A stretch of DNA of 6,257 nucleotides, from contig JASKZT010000269.1 in the NCBI GenBank assembly GCA_030145965.1, positions 1 to 6,257 on the forward strand, read 5' to 3'. This document shows, piece after piece, positions 1 to 5,734 of the stretch. The translations under genes were made by a program, and so were the position numbers. Source of the DNA: Ornithinimicrobium sp. GTDB lineage: Bacteria; Actinomycetota; Actinomycetes; Actinomycetales; Dermatophilaceae. The notes below the pieces were generated by a model. That model searched no databases. It saw only the letters and a list, made by a program, of their open reading frames with translations, and was not told the origin of the DNA. Numbering within the stretch: the first letter of the stretch is position 1; every line of letters begins with the position of its first letter.

Positions 1-106
1 CAGCGGTCACCGCGAGCTCGACGGCCGGCTGCCCGAGCTGGACCTCGTGGCCGTCGACGCCGACGTCGCGCTGCTGCGGGCGGGGCTGGCCGCGCTGCTC
101 GACTGA
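1..106 (+). CDS. C-terminal fragment of an unrecognised protein
   Basis: The window opens inside a plus-strand reading frame (codons from base 2) that ends at TGA 104-106. It gives 34 residues, starting SGHRELDGRLPELDLV and ending LLRAGLAALLD. Codon third positions are almost all G or C, as in the neighbouring genes, which supports real coding sequence. The fragment alternates short hydrophobic strands with a final amphipathic helix rich in Leu and Ala, but it has no motif I can assign to a family. It stops 49 bp before the molybdate operon on the same strand. The promoter-like sequence in that gap suggests it is a separate transcription unit, although read-through is possible. The function is unknown. 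Confidence 0.6.
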   Translation, partial: SGHRELDGRLPELDLVAVDADVALLRAGLAALLD

Positions 107-126
107 GCATCGGCACGGTGGCGCGA

Positions 127-140
127 GCCGCACATGCGGC
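127..140. promoter_or_regulatory. Inverted repeat, candidate operator of the molybdate operon
   Basis: GCCGCA (127-132) and TGCGGC (135-140) are perfect 6-bp inverted arms separated by CA. The element ends two bases before the proposed -10 box at 143-148, so a bound protein would cover the spacer between -35 and -10. The first gene of the operon encodes an HTH-Mop protein, so autoregulation is a reasonable inference. The sequence does not resemble the classical E. coli ModE site. A 6-bp palindrome in DNA this GC-rich can also arise by chance. Confidence 0.35.
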
Positions 141-142
141 AC

Positions 143-155
143 TACGCTCGCGTCC
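143..155 (+). promoter_or_regulatory. Leaderless-type -10 promoter element (TACGCT)
   Basis: TACGCT at 143-148 fits the actinobacterial -10 pattern TANNNT. It is followed by exactly 7 nt before the ATG at 156, so transcription would begin at the A of the start codon. No Shine-Dalgarno sequence lies in the usual place before this ATG, which agrees with a leaderless message. No convincing -35 box is visible at 17-18 bp spacing, as is common for actinobacterial promoters. Confidence 0.5.
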
Positions 156-551
156 ATGACGCAGATGCGGGTCAGCGAGGCGGCCGAGCTCCTGGGGGTC
201 TCCCCCGACACCGTGCGCCGGGCCATCGACGCCGGGCGGCTGCCGGCGGGTCGCGACGAGGCCGGCCGGACGGTGGTGGAGGGACGCGACGTCGCCACCC
301 TGGCCCAGGACCAGGCCCACCCGGCCGCGGTCGGGACGATCGGCACCAGCTCGGCCCGCAACCAGATGCGCGGCATCGTGACGCGGGTCGTGAGCGACCG
401 CGTCATGTCGCAGGTGGACGTGCAGGCCGGGCCCTTCCGCCTCGTCTCCCTCCTGTCGACCGAGGCCGTCGAGGAGCTGGGCCTGGCGCCCGGCTCCGTC
501 GTCGTCGCCTCGGTCAAGGCCACGCACGTGACGATCGGGGCACCGTCGTGA
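156..551 (+). CDS. HTH/Mop-domain molybdate-responsive regulator (putative)
   Basis: A 131-residue protein made of two parts. Residues 1-52 form a MerR/excisionase-type winged helix-turn-helix: the VSEAAELLGVSPDTVRRAI stretch followed by GRLPAGR and a predicted wing. Residues about 65-128 form one Mop/TOBE domain, with the family hallmarks SARNQ (66-70), a central hydrophobic strand pair and VKATHV (120-125). Mop domains bind molybdate or tungstate oxyanions, usually as oligomers. The HTH suggests that oxyanion binding is linked to DNA binding. The gene overlaps modA by 4 nt, so it is the first cistron of the transporter operon. An inverted repeat sits in its promoter. ATG 156 is chosen because of the -10 box 7 nt upstream; ATG 165, three codons later, is an alternative. 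A storage or chaperone role rather than a regulatory one cannot be excluded, since plain Mop proteins store molybdate. Confidence 0.88.
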   Translation: MTQMRVSEAAELLGVSPDTVRRAIDAGRLPAGRDEAGRTVVEGRDVATLAQDQAHPAAVGTIGTSSARNQMRGIVTRVVSDRVMSQVDVQAGPFRLVSLLSTEAVEELGLAPGSVVVASVKATHVTIGAPS

Positions 552-1294
552 GCCGTCGGGCGCTCCTGGGCGTCCCGGCCGCCCTCGCGCTGGTCCTGGG
601 GCTCGGGGCCTGCGGCGACGGGGCGGGCGAGCGCAGGACCGTCACCGTCCTCGCCGCCGCCTCGCTCACCGACGTCTTCGAGCTCGTCGCCGCCGACGTC
701 GAGGCCGACCACCCCGGTGTGCAGGTCGAGCAGTCCTTCGCGGCCAGCTCCACGATCGTCCAGCAGGTCAACGAGGGGGCGCCGGCCGACGTCGTCGCGC
801 TGGCCGGGCTCAGCTCGCTCGAGCCGCTGGCGCAGGAGCACCGCCGCTCCGAGGTCGTCACCTTCACCAGCAACGCCCTCGAGCTGGTCACCCCGGCCGA
901 CAACCCGGCCGGCGTCACCGGGCTGGAGGACCTGGCCCGCGACGACGTGCGCCTGGTCGTCTGCCAGCCGGAGGTGCCCTGCGGCCGGGCGGCCGCCACC
1001 CTCTTCGACCGGCTCGGCCTGGAGCCGGCGGTGGCCTCCTACGAGCCCGACGTACGGGCCACGCTGAGCAAGGTCCACCTCGGCGAGGCCGACCTCGGCG
1101 TCGTCTACCGCACCGACGTGGCGGCCGCGGGCGACGGCGTGCTCGGCGTCCCGATCCCGCCGGAGGACAACGTCCCCAGCGACTACCCCGTCGTGGCCGT
1201 CTCCGACTCCCCCCTGGCAGAGGTGGTGATCGAGGAGCTCCTCTCCGAGCGCGGTCAGCAGCACCTCGCCGACGCCGGCTTCGGGGCGCCGTGA
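548..1294 (+). CDS. modA: Molybdate ABC transporter substrate-binding lipoprotein ModA
   Basis: A 248-residue extracytoplasmic binding protein that captures molybdate and delivers it to ModB. The N-terminus has SRRALLG (residues 2-8), a hydrophobic stretch and the lipobox LGAC with Cys22, so the mature protein should be a lipid-anchored protein on the outer face of the membrane. The twin arginines also fit a Tat-type signal. Family motifs follow: TVLAAASLTDVF (33-44), FAASS (64-68), VCQPEVPCG (138-146), VRATLSKV (169-176) and LGVVYRTDV (183-191). By alignment with E. coli ModA, Ser39, Ser67 or Ser68, Val169 and Tyr187 probably line the oxyanion pocket; this is inferred from motif position. 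The GTG start at 548 overlaps the previous stop as GTGA, and is placed just before the signal peptide. The same frame stays open further upstream, but that stretch is a high-GC shadow of the regulator gene. Confidence 0.95.
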   Translation: MSRRALLGVPAALALVLGLGACGDGAGERRTVTVLAAASLTDVFELVAADVEADHPGVQVEQSFAASSTIVQQVNEGAPADVVALAGLSSLEPLAQEHRRSEVVTFTSNALELVTPADNPAGVTGLEDLARDDVRLVVCQPEVPCGRAAATLFDRLGLEPAVASYEPDVRATLSKVHLGEADLGVVYRTDVAAAGDGVLGVPIPPEDNVPSDYPVVAVSDSPLAEVVIEELLSERGQQHLADAGFGAP

Positions 1295-2112
1295 CCACGG
1301 CGCCCCCACGCCGCCGCCACCGGCCCCGCACGACCGGCGCCCTGCGCGCCCGCTCCCCGCTCGTCGTCCCCGCCGCGGTCGGCGTGGGCTTCATCGTCCT
1401 GCCGCTGGTCGCGCTGCTGCTGCGCGCCGACTGGGCCGACCTGCCGACCCACCTGGCCGCCCCCGTCGTGCGCGACTCCCTGCGGCTGTCGGCCGTGACG
1501 ACCGCCGTCACGATGGTCGTCGTCTGGGCGCTCGGCACCCCGCTCGCCTGGCTGCTGGCCCGCTCCGACCACCCGCTGACGACCTGGGGCCGGGCCCTCA
1601 TCACCGTGCCGCTCGTCCTGCCGCCCGTCGTCGGTGGCGTCGCGCTGCTCATGACGTGGGGCCGTCGCGGGGTGCTCGGCGGGTGGCTCGACGAGACCTT
1701 CGGCATCACGCTCCCGTTCACGACGGCAGCGGTCGTCATGGCCGAGATCTTCGTGGCGATGCCCTTCTACGTCATCTCCGTCGAGGGCTCCATGCGCAGC
1801 ATGGACCGGCGCTTCGACGAGGTGGCCGCGACGCTCGGCGCCGGTCCGGTGCGCACGTTCTTCACCGTCGTCATCCCCATGGTCCTGCCCGGCATCGCCG
1901 CCGGGTCGGCGCTGGCCTGGGCCCGCGCGCTCGGGGAGTTCGGCGCCACGATCACCTTCGCCGGCAGCTTCCCCGGGCGCACCCAGACCGCCCCGCTCGG
2001 GGTCTACGCCGCGCTCGAGCGGGACCCGCAGGCCGCGATCGCGCTCTCGATCGTCATGCTCCTGGTCAGCGTCCTCGTCCTGGGTGCCCTGCGCAGCAGG
2101 TGGCTGCGGTGA
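1291..2112 (+). CDS. modB: Molybdate ABC transporter permease ModB
   Basis: A 273-residue integral membrane subunit that forms the molybdate channel. An Arg- and Pro-rich cytoplasmic N-terminus (1-23) precedes about six hydrophobic segments, near residues 24-44, 66-90, 102-121, 146-164, 196-215 and 248-267. The coupling-helix (EAA) loop lies at 177-196, reading EVAATLGAGPVRTFFTVVIP, with the conserved Gly183. It is followed by the ModB-typical ARALGEFGAT (211-220) and the GRTQTAPLGVY stretch. Length and motif order are normal for ModB of the CysT/CysW-like permease group. The GTG start at 1291 overlaps the modA stop as GTGA, and the stop overlaps modC in the same way. The protein should pair as a homodimer with two copies of the ModC ATPase. 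The family assignment is firm; molybdate rather than tungstate specificity rests mainly on ModA and the operon. Confidence 0.95.
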   Translation: MTTAPPRRRHRPRTTGALRARSPLVVPAAVGVGFIVLPLVALLLRADWADLPTHLAAPVVRDSLRLSAVTTAVTMVVVWALGTPLAWLLARSDHPLTTWGRALITVPLVLPPVVGGVALLMTWGRRGVLGGWLDETFGITLPFTTAAVVMAEIFVAMPFYVISVEGSMRSMDRRFDEVAATLGAGPVRTFFTVVIPMVLPGIAAGSALAWARALGEFGATITFAGSFPGRTQTAPLGVYAALERDPQAAIALSIVMLLVSVLVLGALRSRWLR

Positions 2113-3209
2113 GCCTCCTCGACGCCCACGTCGCCGTCGACCTCGGCGGCTTCGACCTCGACCTGGTGCTCGACTGCCCCCGCGGCGTCACCGCCGTCCT
2201 CGGGCCCAACGGCTCGGGCAAGACCACCGCCCTCAAGGCCCTCGCCGGGCTGCTGCCCCTCGCCGGCGGCCACGTCCGCGTCGCCGGGCGCACGTGGGCC
2301 GACGACCGCACCCACCTCTCGCCCGAGGACCGCAGCGTCGGCCTGGTCCTGGCCGACCCCCTCCTCTTCCCCCACCTCAGCCTCCTCGACAACGTCTCCT
2401 ACGGCCCCCGCTCCCGGGGTATGCAGCGCGCCGCCGCCCGCGGCCGCGCCGCCGAGGAGCTCGAGCAGGTCGGTCTCGCCGACCTGGCCCGCCGTCGCCC
2501 CGCGCAGGTGTCCCAGGGGCAGGCCCAGCGCGCCGCCCTCGCCCGGGCGCTGGCGACCGACCCCGAGCTGCTCCTCCTCGACGAGCCGCTGTCGGCGCTC
2601 GACCCCCAGACGCGGTCGACGACCCGCGCCGACCTGGCGCACCGGCTACGCGACTACGCGGGCGTCACCGTGCTGGTCACCCACGACCCGCTCGACGCGC
2701 TCACCCTGGCCGACCGGCTGCTCTTCGTCGAGGACGGCCGCGTCGTGCAGAGGGGCACCCCCGCCGAGATCGTCGTCCGGCCCCGCTCCACCTACGTGGC
2801 GGGCGTCGTGGGGCTGAACCTGCTGCGCGGCGCGTGCGCGCCTGGTGACGTGCCAGGGCTCGTGCTGCCCGACGGCACCGGGCTCGTCGTGGCCGAGCTG
2901 CCCGGCGCGGCCGGGCCCGGGGACGAGCTGCTCGCCACGGTCAACCCGGCCGCCGTGACCCTCTACACGGAGCGGCCCCACGCCTCGGCCCGCAACCTGT
3001 GGCGGCTCGAGGTCGGTGCCGTCACCGTCACCGGGCAGCGGGCGCGGGTGCGGCTGCACCGCCCCGCCGAGGAGGCCGGACCGGGCGGGCCGGGCCTCGA
3101 GCTGACCGCCGAGGTCACCCTGCCCGCCGTCGCCCAGCTCGGCATCACCGTCGGCACGAGGCTGTGGGCCGGCGTCAAGGCGACGGAGGTCGAGGTCTAC
3201 CCCGCGTAG
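2109..3209 (+). CDS. modC: Molybdate ABC transporter ATP-binding protein ModC, atypical Q-loop
   Basis: A 366-residue ATPase that powers import. The ABC domain occupies residues 1-235: Walker A GPNGSGKTT (32-40), C-loop VSQGQ (134-138), Walker B LLLLDEP (154-160) with Glu159, D-loop SALD (162-165) and switch His192. The C-terminal part (about 290-365) is a TOBE/Mop-type regulatory domain, with SARNLW (293-298) and VKATEVEVY (356-364). Such domains bind oxyanion and can inhibit transport in related ModC proteins. Two motif departures are visible. The Q-loop, normally VFQ before LFPH, reads VLADPLLFPH with Ala82 in place of Gln. The signature motif is VSQGQ rather than LSGGQ. All other catalytic residues are intact, so the protein is probably active. 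The GTG start at 2109 overlaps modB as GTGA. It is the last gene of the operon, and a hairpin follows its stop. Confidence 0.94.
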   Translation: MSLLDAHVAVDLGGFDLDLVLDCPRGVTAVLGPNGSGKTTALKALAGLLPLAGGHVRVAGRTWADDRTHLSPEDRSVGLVLADPLLFPHLSLLDNVSYGPRSRGMQRAAARGRAAEELEQVGLADLARRRPAQVSQGQAQRAALARALATDPELLLLDEPLSALDPQTRSTTRADLAHRLRDYAGVTVLVTHDPLDALTLADRLLFVEDGRVVQRGTPAEIVVRPRSTYVAGVVGLNLLRGACAPGDVPGLVLPDGTGLVVAELPGAAGPGDELLATVNPAAVTLYTERPHASARNLWRLEVGAVTVTGQRARVRLHRPAEEAGPGGPGLELTAEVTLPAVAQLGITVGTRLWAGVKATEVEVYPA

Positions 3210-3262
3210 CCACCACCCGACGTGCCCGGTCGGGGCGAGGACCACCACCCGACGTGCTCGGT
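3210..3262. repeat. Two 21-bp intergenic repeats with 32-bp period, pair A
   Basis: Copy A1 (3210-3230) and copy A2 (3242-3262) both begin CCACCACCCGACGTGC and end CGGT; they differ at one base in 21 (C or T at position 17). They are separated by 11 bp of unrelated sequence, giving a 32-bp period. A1 begins at the base right after the modC stop codon, and A2 ends 25 bp before the -10 box of the next operon. A diverged pair with the same unit length and period lies at 5735-5790, so this is a repeat family and not a chance duplication. Whether it acts as a 3'-end element, a protein-binding site or a mobile remnant is unknown. Confidence 0.8.
3216..3234 (+). terminator. Hairpin after modC, possible terminator
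   Basis: CCCGAC (3216-3221) and GTCGGG (3229-3234) form a perfect 6-bp stem with a 7-nt loop, 6 nt after the modC stop codon. No T-rich tail follows, which is usual for hairpin terminators in high-GC actinobacteria but lowers certainty. The left arm lies in repeat copy A1; the right arm begins in the last two bases of the repeat and continues into the linker. Confidence 0.4.
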
Positions 3263-3287
3263 TAGGAGGTGACGCGACGTCCGGAGA

Positions 3288-3300
3288 TATCGTCGCGACC
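3288..3300 (+). promoter_or_regulatory. Leaderless-type -10 promoter element (TATCGT)
   Basis: TATCGT at 3288-3293 matches TANNNT and is followed by exactly 7 nt before ATG 3301. This is the same geometry as at the molybdate operon. A perfect anti-Shine-Dalgarno complement, AGGAGGTGA, occurs at 3264-3272. It ends 28 nt before the ATG, with no ATG, GTG or TTG in frame between, so it cannot serve this start at normal spacing. The acyl-CoA dehydrogenase message is therefore probably leaderless. Confidence 0.5.
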
Positions 3301-4446
3301 ATGGTGCAACGCGTGCTCCCCAGCGAAGAGGCCGAGGACCTGCTGGCCCTCGTCCGTGAGATCGCCGACGAGCAGCTCCTGCCCGCCGTCGACGAGGCCG
3401 AGGCGCAGGCCCGCTTCCCGCGCGAGGTCTTCCGGCTGCTGGGCCGGGCCGGCCTGCTCTCCCTCGCCTACCCCGAGGAGCAGGGCGGCGGGGGCCAGCC
3501 CTACGAGGTCTACCTGCAGGTGGTCGAGGAGATCGCCCGGGCCTGGATGTCGGTCGGCGTCGGCGTCTCGGTGCACTCCCTCACCTGCTTCCCGCTGGCC
3601 GGCTACGGGACCCCCGCCCAGCAGGAGCGCTGGCTCGGCGGCATGCTCTCCGGCGAGCAGCTGGGCGCCTACTGCCTCTCCGAGCCCCAGGCGGGCTCCG
3701 ACGTCGCGGCCATCCGCACCCGCGCGGTGCGCGACGGCGACGGCTACGTCGTCACCGGCACCAAGGCCTGGATCAGCCACGCCGGGCACGCCGACTTCTA
3801 CACGCTCTTCGCGCGCACCTCCGACGACGGCGGGCGCGGCCTGTCCTGCTTCCTCGTCCCGGCCGACGCCGAGGGGCTCAGCTTCGGCGAGCCCGAGCGC
3901 AAGATGGGCCTGCACTGCGACACCGTCAGCGAGGTCGTCCTCGACGGCGTCCGTCTCGAGGAGGAGCGCCGCATCGGCGCCGAGGGGCAGGGTATGCAGC
4001 TCGCGCTCGCCGCCCTCGACTCCGGCCGCCTCGGCATCGCCGCGACCGCCACCGGCCTGGCCCAGCGCGCGCTGGAGGTGGCCTCCGCCTACGCCGTCGA
4101 GCGGCACCAGTTCGGCCGCCCGATCGCCGACAACCAGGGCCTGGCCTTCCTCATCGCCGACATGGCCGCGGCCGTGGGCACGGCACGGGCCGCCTACCTG
4201 CACGCCGCACGGCTCAAGGACGCCGGCAAGCCGCACACGCAGGAGGCCTCGATCGCCAAGCTCGTCGCCACCGACGCCGCGATGCGCGTGACCACCGACG
4301 CCGTGCAGGTGCTCGGTGGCTACGGCTACACCACCGACTTCCCGGTCGAGCGGCTGATGCGGGAGGCCAAGGTCACCCAGATCTTCGAGGGGACCAACCA
4401 GATCCAGCGTCTCGTCATCTCCCGCCAGCAGCTCGCGCAGCGCTGA
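3301..4446 (+). CDS. Acyl-CoA dehydrogenase (short/branched-chain type)
   Basis: A 381-residue cytoplasmic flavoenzyme that introduces the trans-2 double bond into an acyl-CoA and passes electrons to electron-transfer flavoprotein. The usual three-domain order is present: N-terminal helices (1-118), a beta domain with the FAD-contact stretch YCLSEPQAGSD (124-134) and GTKAWISH (153-160), then the C-terminal helical domain with RHQFGRPI (268-275), LGGYGYTTDFPVER (338-351) and IFEGTNQIQR (361-370). Glu363 in IFEGTN is the expected catalytic base, as in short- and medium-chain dehydrogenases. Length is typical. Thirty bases after its stop comes a 3-hydroxyacyl-CoA dehydrogenase gene, so the two form a beta-oxidation operon. 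Substrate chain length, and straight versus branched, cannot be read from sequence; the partner gene hints at short or 2-methyl-branched acyl-CoA. The GTG at 3304 is a possible alternative start, but ATG 3301 fits the promoter spacing. Confidence 0.94.
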   Translation: MVQRVLPSEEAEDLLALVREIADEQLLPAVDEAEAQARFPREVFRLLGRAGLLSLAYPEEQGGGGQPYEVYLQVVEEIARAWMSVGVGVSVHSLTCFPLAGYGTPAQQERWLGGMLSGEQLGAYCLSEPQAGSDVAAIRTRAVRDGDGYVVTGTKAWISHAGHADFYTLFARTSDDGGRGLSCFLVPADAEGLSFGEPERKMGLHCDTVSEVVLDGVRLEEERRIGAEGQGMQLALAALDSGRLGIAATATGLAQRALEVASAYAVERHQFGRPIADNQGLAFLIADMAAAVGTARAAYLHAARLKDAGKPHTQEASIAKLVATDAAMRVTTDAVQVLGGYGYTTDFPVERLMREAKVTQIFEGTNQIQRLVISRQQLAQR

Positions 4447-4465
4447 CCCGACCCACCGCACACCC

Positions 4466-4470
4466 GGAGG
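4466..4470 (+). promoter_or_regulatory. Ribosome binding site of the SDR gene
   Basis: GGAGG lies 6 nt before ATG 4477, an ideal Shine-Dalgarno placement. It fixes the start of the second gene of the beta-oxidation operon. It is the only clear, canonically spaced ribosome binding site in the window, and it contrasts with the leaderless or overlapping starts of the other genes. Confidence 0.8.
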
Positions 4471-4476
4471 ACCAGC

Positions 4477-5241
4477 ATGCAGATCACCGACTCCACCGTC
4501 GCCCTCGTCACCGGCGGCGCCTCCGGCCTGGGCGAGCAGACCGCCCGCCGGCTGCTGGACGCCGGCGCGCAGGTCGTGCTCGTCGACCTGCCCGGCGGCC
4601 GCGGGGAGGAGGTCGCCGCCCAGCTCGGCGGGCGCGCGCACTTCGCCGGGGCGGACGTCCGCGACGAGGAGCAGGTCGCGGCCGCGGTCGCGCAGGCCGC
4701 CGCCCTGGGCGAGCTGCGGGTCGTCGTGAGCTGCGCCGGGGTCGCGACGCCCGGGCGGATCCTGTCCCGCCGCGGGGTGCTCGGCCTCGACGCCTACCGC
4801 ACCGTCGTGGAGATCAACCTCATCGGCACCTTCAACGTGCTGCGCCTGGCCGCCGAGCAGATGGCCCAGAACGCGCCGGAGGACGGTGACCGGGGCGTCG
4901 TCGTCATGACCGCGAGCGTCGCGGCGTTCGACGGCCAGATCGGGCAGGCGGCCTACGCCTCGTCCAAGGCCGGTGTCGTCGGCCTCACCCTCACCGCCGC
5001 CCGTGACCTCGCGGACAAGGGGATCCGGGTGATGACGATCGCCCCCGGCATCTTCGAGACGCCGATGATGGCCGGGCTGGGCGAGGACGTGAAGTCCTCG
5101 CTCGAGGCCCTCGTGCCGCACCCGGCGCGCCTCGGCAGGCCGGAGGAGTATGCCGCGCTCGTCGCCCACATCGTCGACAACCCCCTGCTCAACGGCGAGG
5201 TCATCCGCCTCGACGGCGCCCTGCGGATGCCCCCGCGCTGA
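4477..5241 (+). CDS. 3-hydroxyacyl-CoA dehydrogenase, SDR family (HSD17B10-like)
   Basis: A 254-residue short-chain dehydrogenase. The Rossmann nucleotide site is TGGASGLG (12-19), and Asp37 after the second strand (VDLPGG) indicates NAD+ rather than NADP+. Catalytic residues are Asn114 (EINLIGTFN), Ser147 (MTASVAAF), Tyr160 and Lys164 (YASSK). The stretches [17 protein letters not shown] and the C-terminal [16 protein letters not shown] are the marks of type II 3-hydroxyacyl-CoA dehydrogenase (HSD17B10 group). That group oxidises short-chain and 2-methyl-3-hydroxyacyl-CoA, for example in isoleucine breakdown. The usual NAG motif reads SCAG (85-88), with Ser in the Asn position. The gene follows the acyl-CoA dehydrogenase by 30 bp and has a strong ribosome binding site, so the pair should be co-expressed and act on the same pathway. 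The family assignment is firm; the exact substrate is inferred. Confidence 0.92.
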   Translation: MQITDSTVALVTGGASGLGEQTARRLLDAGAQVVLVDLPGGRGEEVAAQLGGRAHFAGADVRDEEQVAAAVAQAAALGELRVVVSCAGVATPGRILSRRGVLGLDAYRTVVEINLIGTFNVLRLAAEQMAQNAPEDGDRGVVVMTASVAAFDGQIGQAAYASSKAGVVGLTLTAARDLADKGIRVMTIAPGIFETPMMAGLGEDVKSSLEALVPHPARLGRPEEYAALVAHIVDNPLLNGEVIRLDGALRMPPR

Positions 5242-5243
5242 GG

Positions 5244-5253
5244 CGCACGTGCG
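5244..5253. terminator. 10-bp palindrome between convergent genes
   Basis: CGCACGTGCG (5244-5253) is a perfect palindrome in the 20-bp gap between the stop of the SDR gene (5241) and the stop of the minus-strand membrane protein (5262). As RNA it could fold on either strand into a short stem with an ACGT loop, extended by a G-T wobble and a G-C pair on the outside. A weak bidirectional terminator is possible. A protein site or chance is equally plausible. Confidence 0.25.
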
Positions 5254-5261
5254 TCCAGGCG

Positions 5262-5687
5262 TCATACCCCGGAGTGCCAGCGGCGCAGCCGCTCCAGCTC
5301 CGACGGCGGGACGCCGAGCAGGATGACGACCGCGCCGTCGCGCAGGACCGCCTCGACGCGCCAGGGCCGCTCGGGGTCGTCCAGGCGCAGGTCCAGGATG
5401 TCGACGCGCTCCAGCCGGCGCGGACGGCGCCCCTCGGTGACGGTGATCGCGTCCGGGGCCAGCCGGGTGCCGCTGTGCTCGAAGCGGCTGGCCCACACGA
5501 GGAAGACGCCGAGCAGGAGGCAGGCCGGCACGGCGAGCAGGGCCCAGGTGCGCCACGGCCAGGCGAGGACGAGCGCGACGACGGCGCTGAGGACGACGAG
5601 CACGCCGAGCGTGGCGCGCAGCCGGGGCAGCCACGACGGCTGCATCAGCCACTGCTGGGACGGCGGCTCGGCGGGTCCGGTCACCAC
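5262..5687 (-). CDS. Small membrane protein with PH-like C-terminal domain
   Basis: A protein of 141 residues (140 from the second GTG). The N-terminus is short and polar, followed by two closely spaced transmembrane helices near residues 26-44 and 47-67 with a short WPWR turn. The cytoplasmic tail (about 70-137) has alternating beta strands and a final amphipathic helix (PPSELERLRRWH). This layout of a two-helix hairpin plus a compact beta domain is that of small bacterial PH-domain membrane proteins common in actinobacteria, whose role is not established. Two adjacent GTG codons (5685-5687 and 5682-5684) could start it. A TANNNT box 6 nt before the second one favours the second as a leaderless start. 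It is convergent with the beta-oxidation operon and has no functional link to it that I can see. Confidence 0.78.
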   Translation of the reverse strand: MVTGPAEPPSQQWLMQPSWLPRLRATLGVLVVLSAVVALVLAWPWRTWALLAVPACLLLGVFLVWASRFEHSGTRLAPDAITVTEGRRPRRLERVDILDLRLDDPERPWRVEAVLRDGAVVILLGVPPSELERLRRWHSGV

Positions 5688-5696
5688 GCCAGCGTA
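5685..5696 (-). promoter_or_regulatory. Leaderless-type -10 element (TACGCT), minus strand
   Basis: On the minus strand, TACGCT (plus positions 5691-5696) is the same hexamer as at the molybdate regulator. It lies 3 nt before the first GTG (5685-5687) and 6 nt before the second GTG (5682-5684). The 6-nt distance fits a leaderless start at the second GTG. No Shine-Dalgarno sequence is visible upstream. Confidence 0.4.
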
Positions 5697-5734
5697 GGGC
5701 GAGCCGTGCCCCGTCGTCCCCTACCCGCCACGAC

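Noticed and set aside
134..547. Upstream extension of the modA frame through the regulator gene
   Set aside because: The extension is Arg/Gly-rich with no domain, lies over the HTH-Mop gene in another frame, and would bury the lipoprotein signal peptide of ModA in the middle of a protein.
1656..2108. Upstream extension of the modC frame inside modB
   Set aside because: The residues are His/Arg/Gly-rich out-of-frame modB sequence; the ABC domain begins at GTG 2109, which overlaps the modB stop in the same way as the other junctions.
3210..3262. Repeat units as a coding repeat: reverse-strand translation of all four copies gives T-(G/E)-H-(V/L)-G-W-(W/R)
   Set aside because: The 32-bp period is not a multiple of three, so neighbouring copies fall in different frames, and no gene frame with motifs contains them. 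The similar peptide simply follows from the DNA similarity.
3210..3262. A short CRISPR-like array at the repeat pairs
   Set aside because: Only two units per locus, an 11-bp linker far shorter than a spacer, and no cas genes nearby.
3269..3300. A short upstream peptide or alternative start from GTG 3269
   Set aside because: That frame is out of phase with the acyl-CoA dehydrogenase and runs on as a Pro/Ser/Arg-rich shadow. The GTG also overlaps its own putative Shine-Dalgarno sequence.
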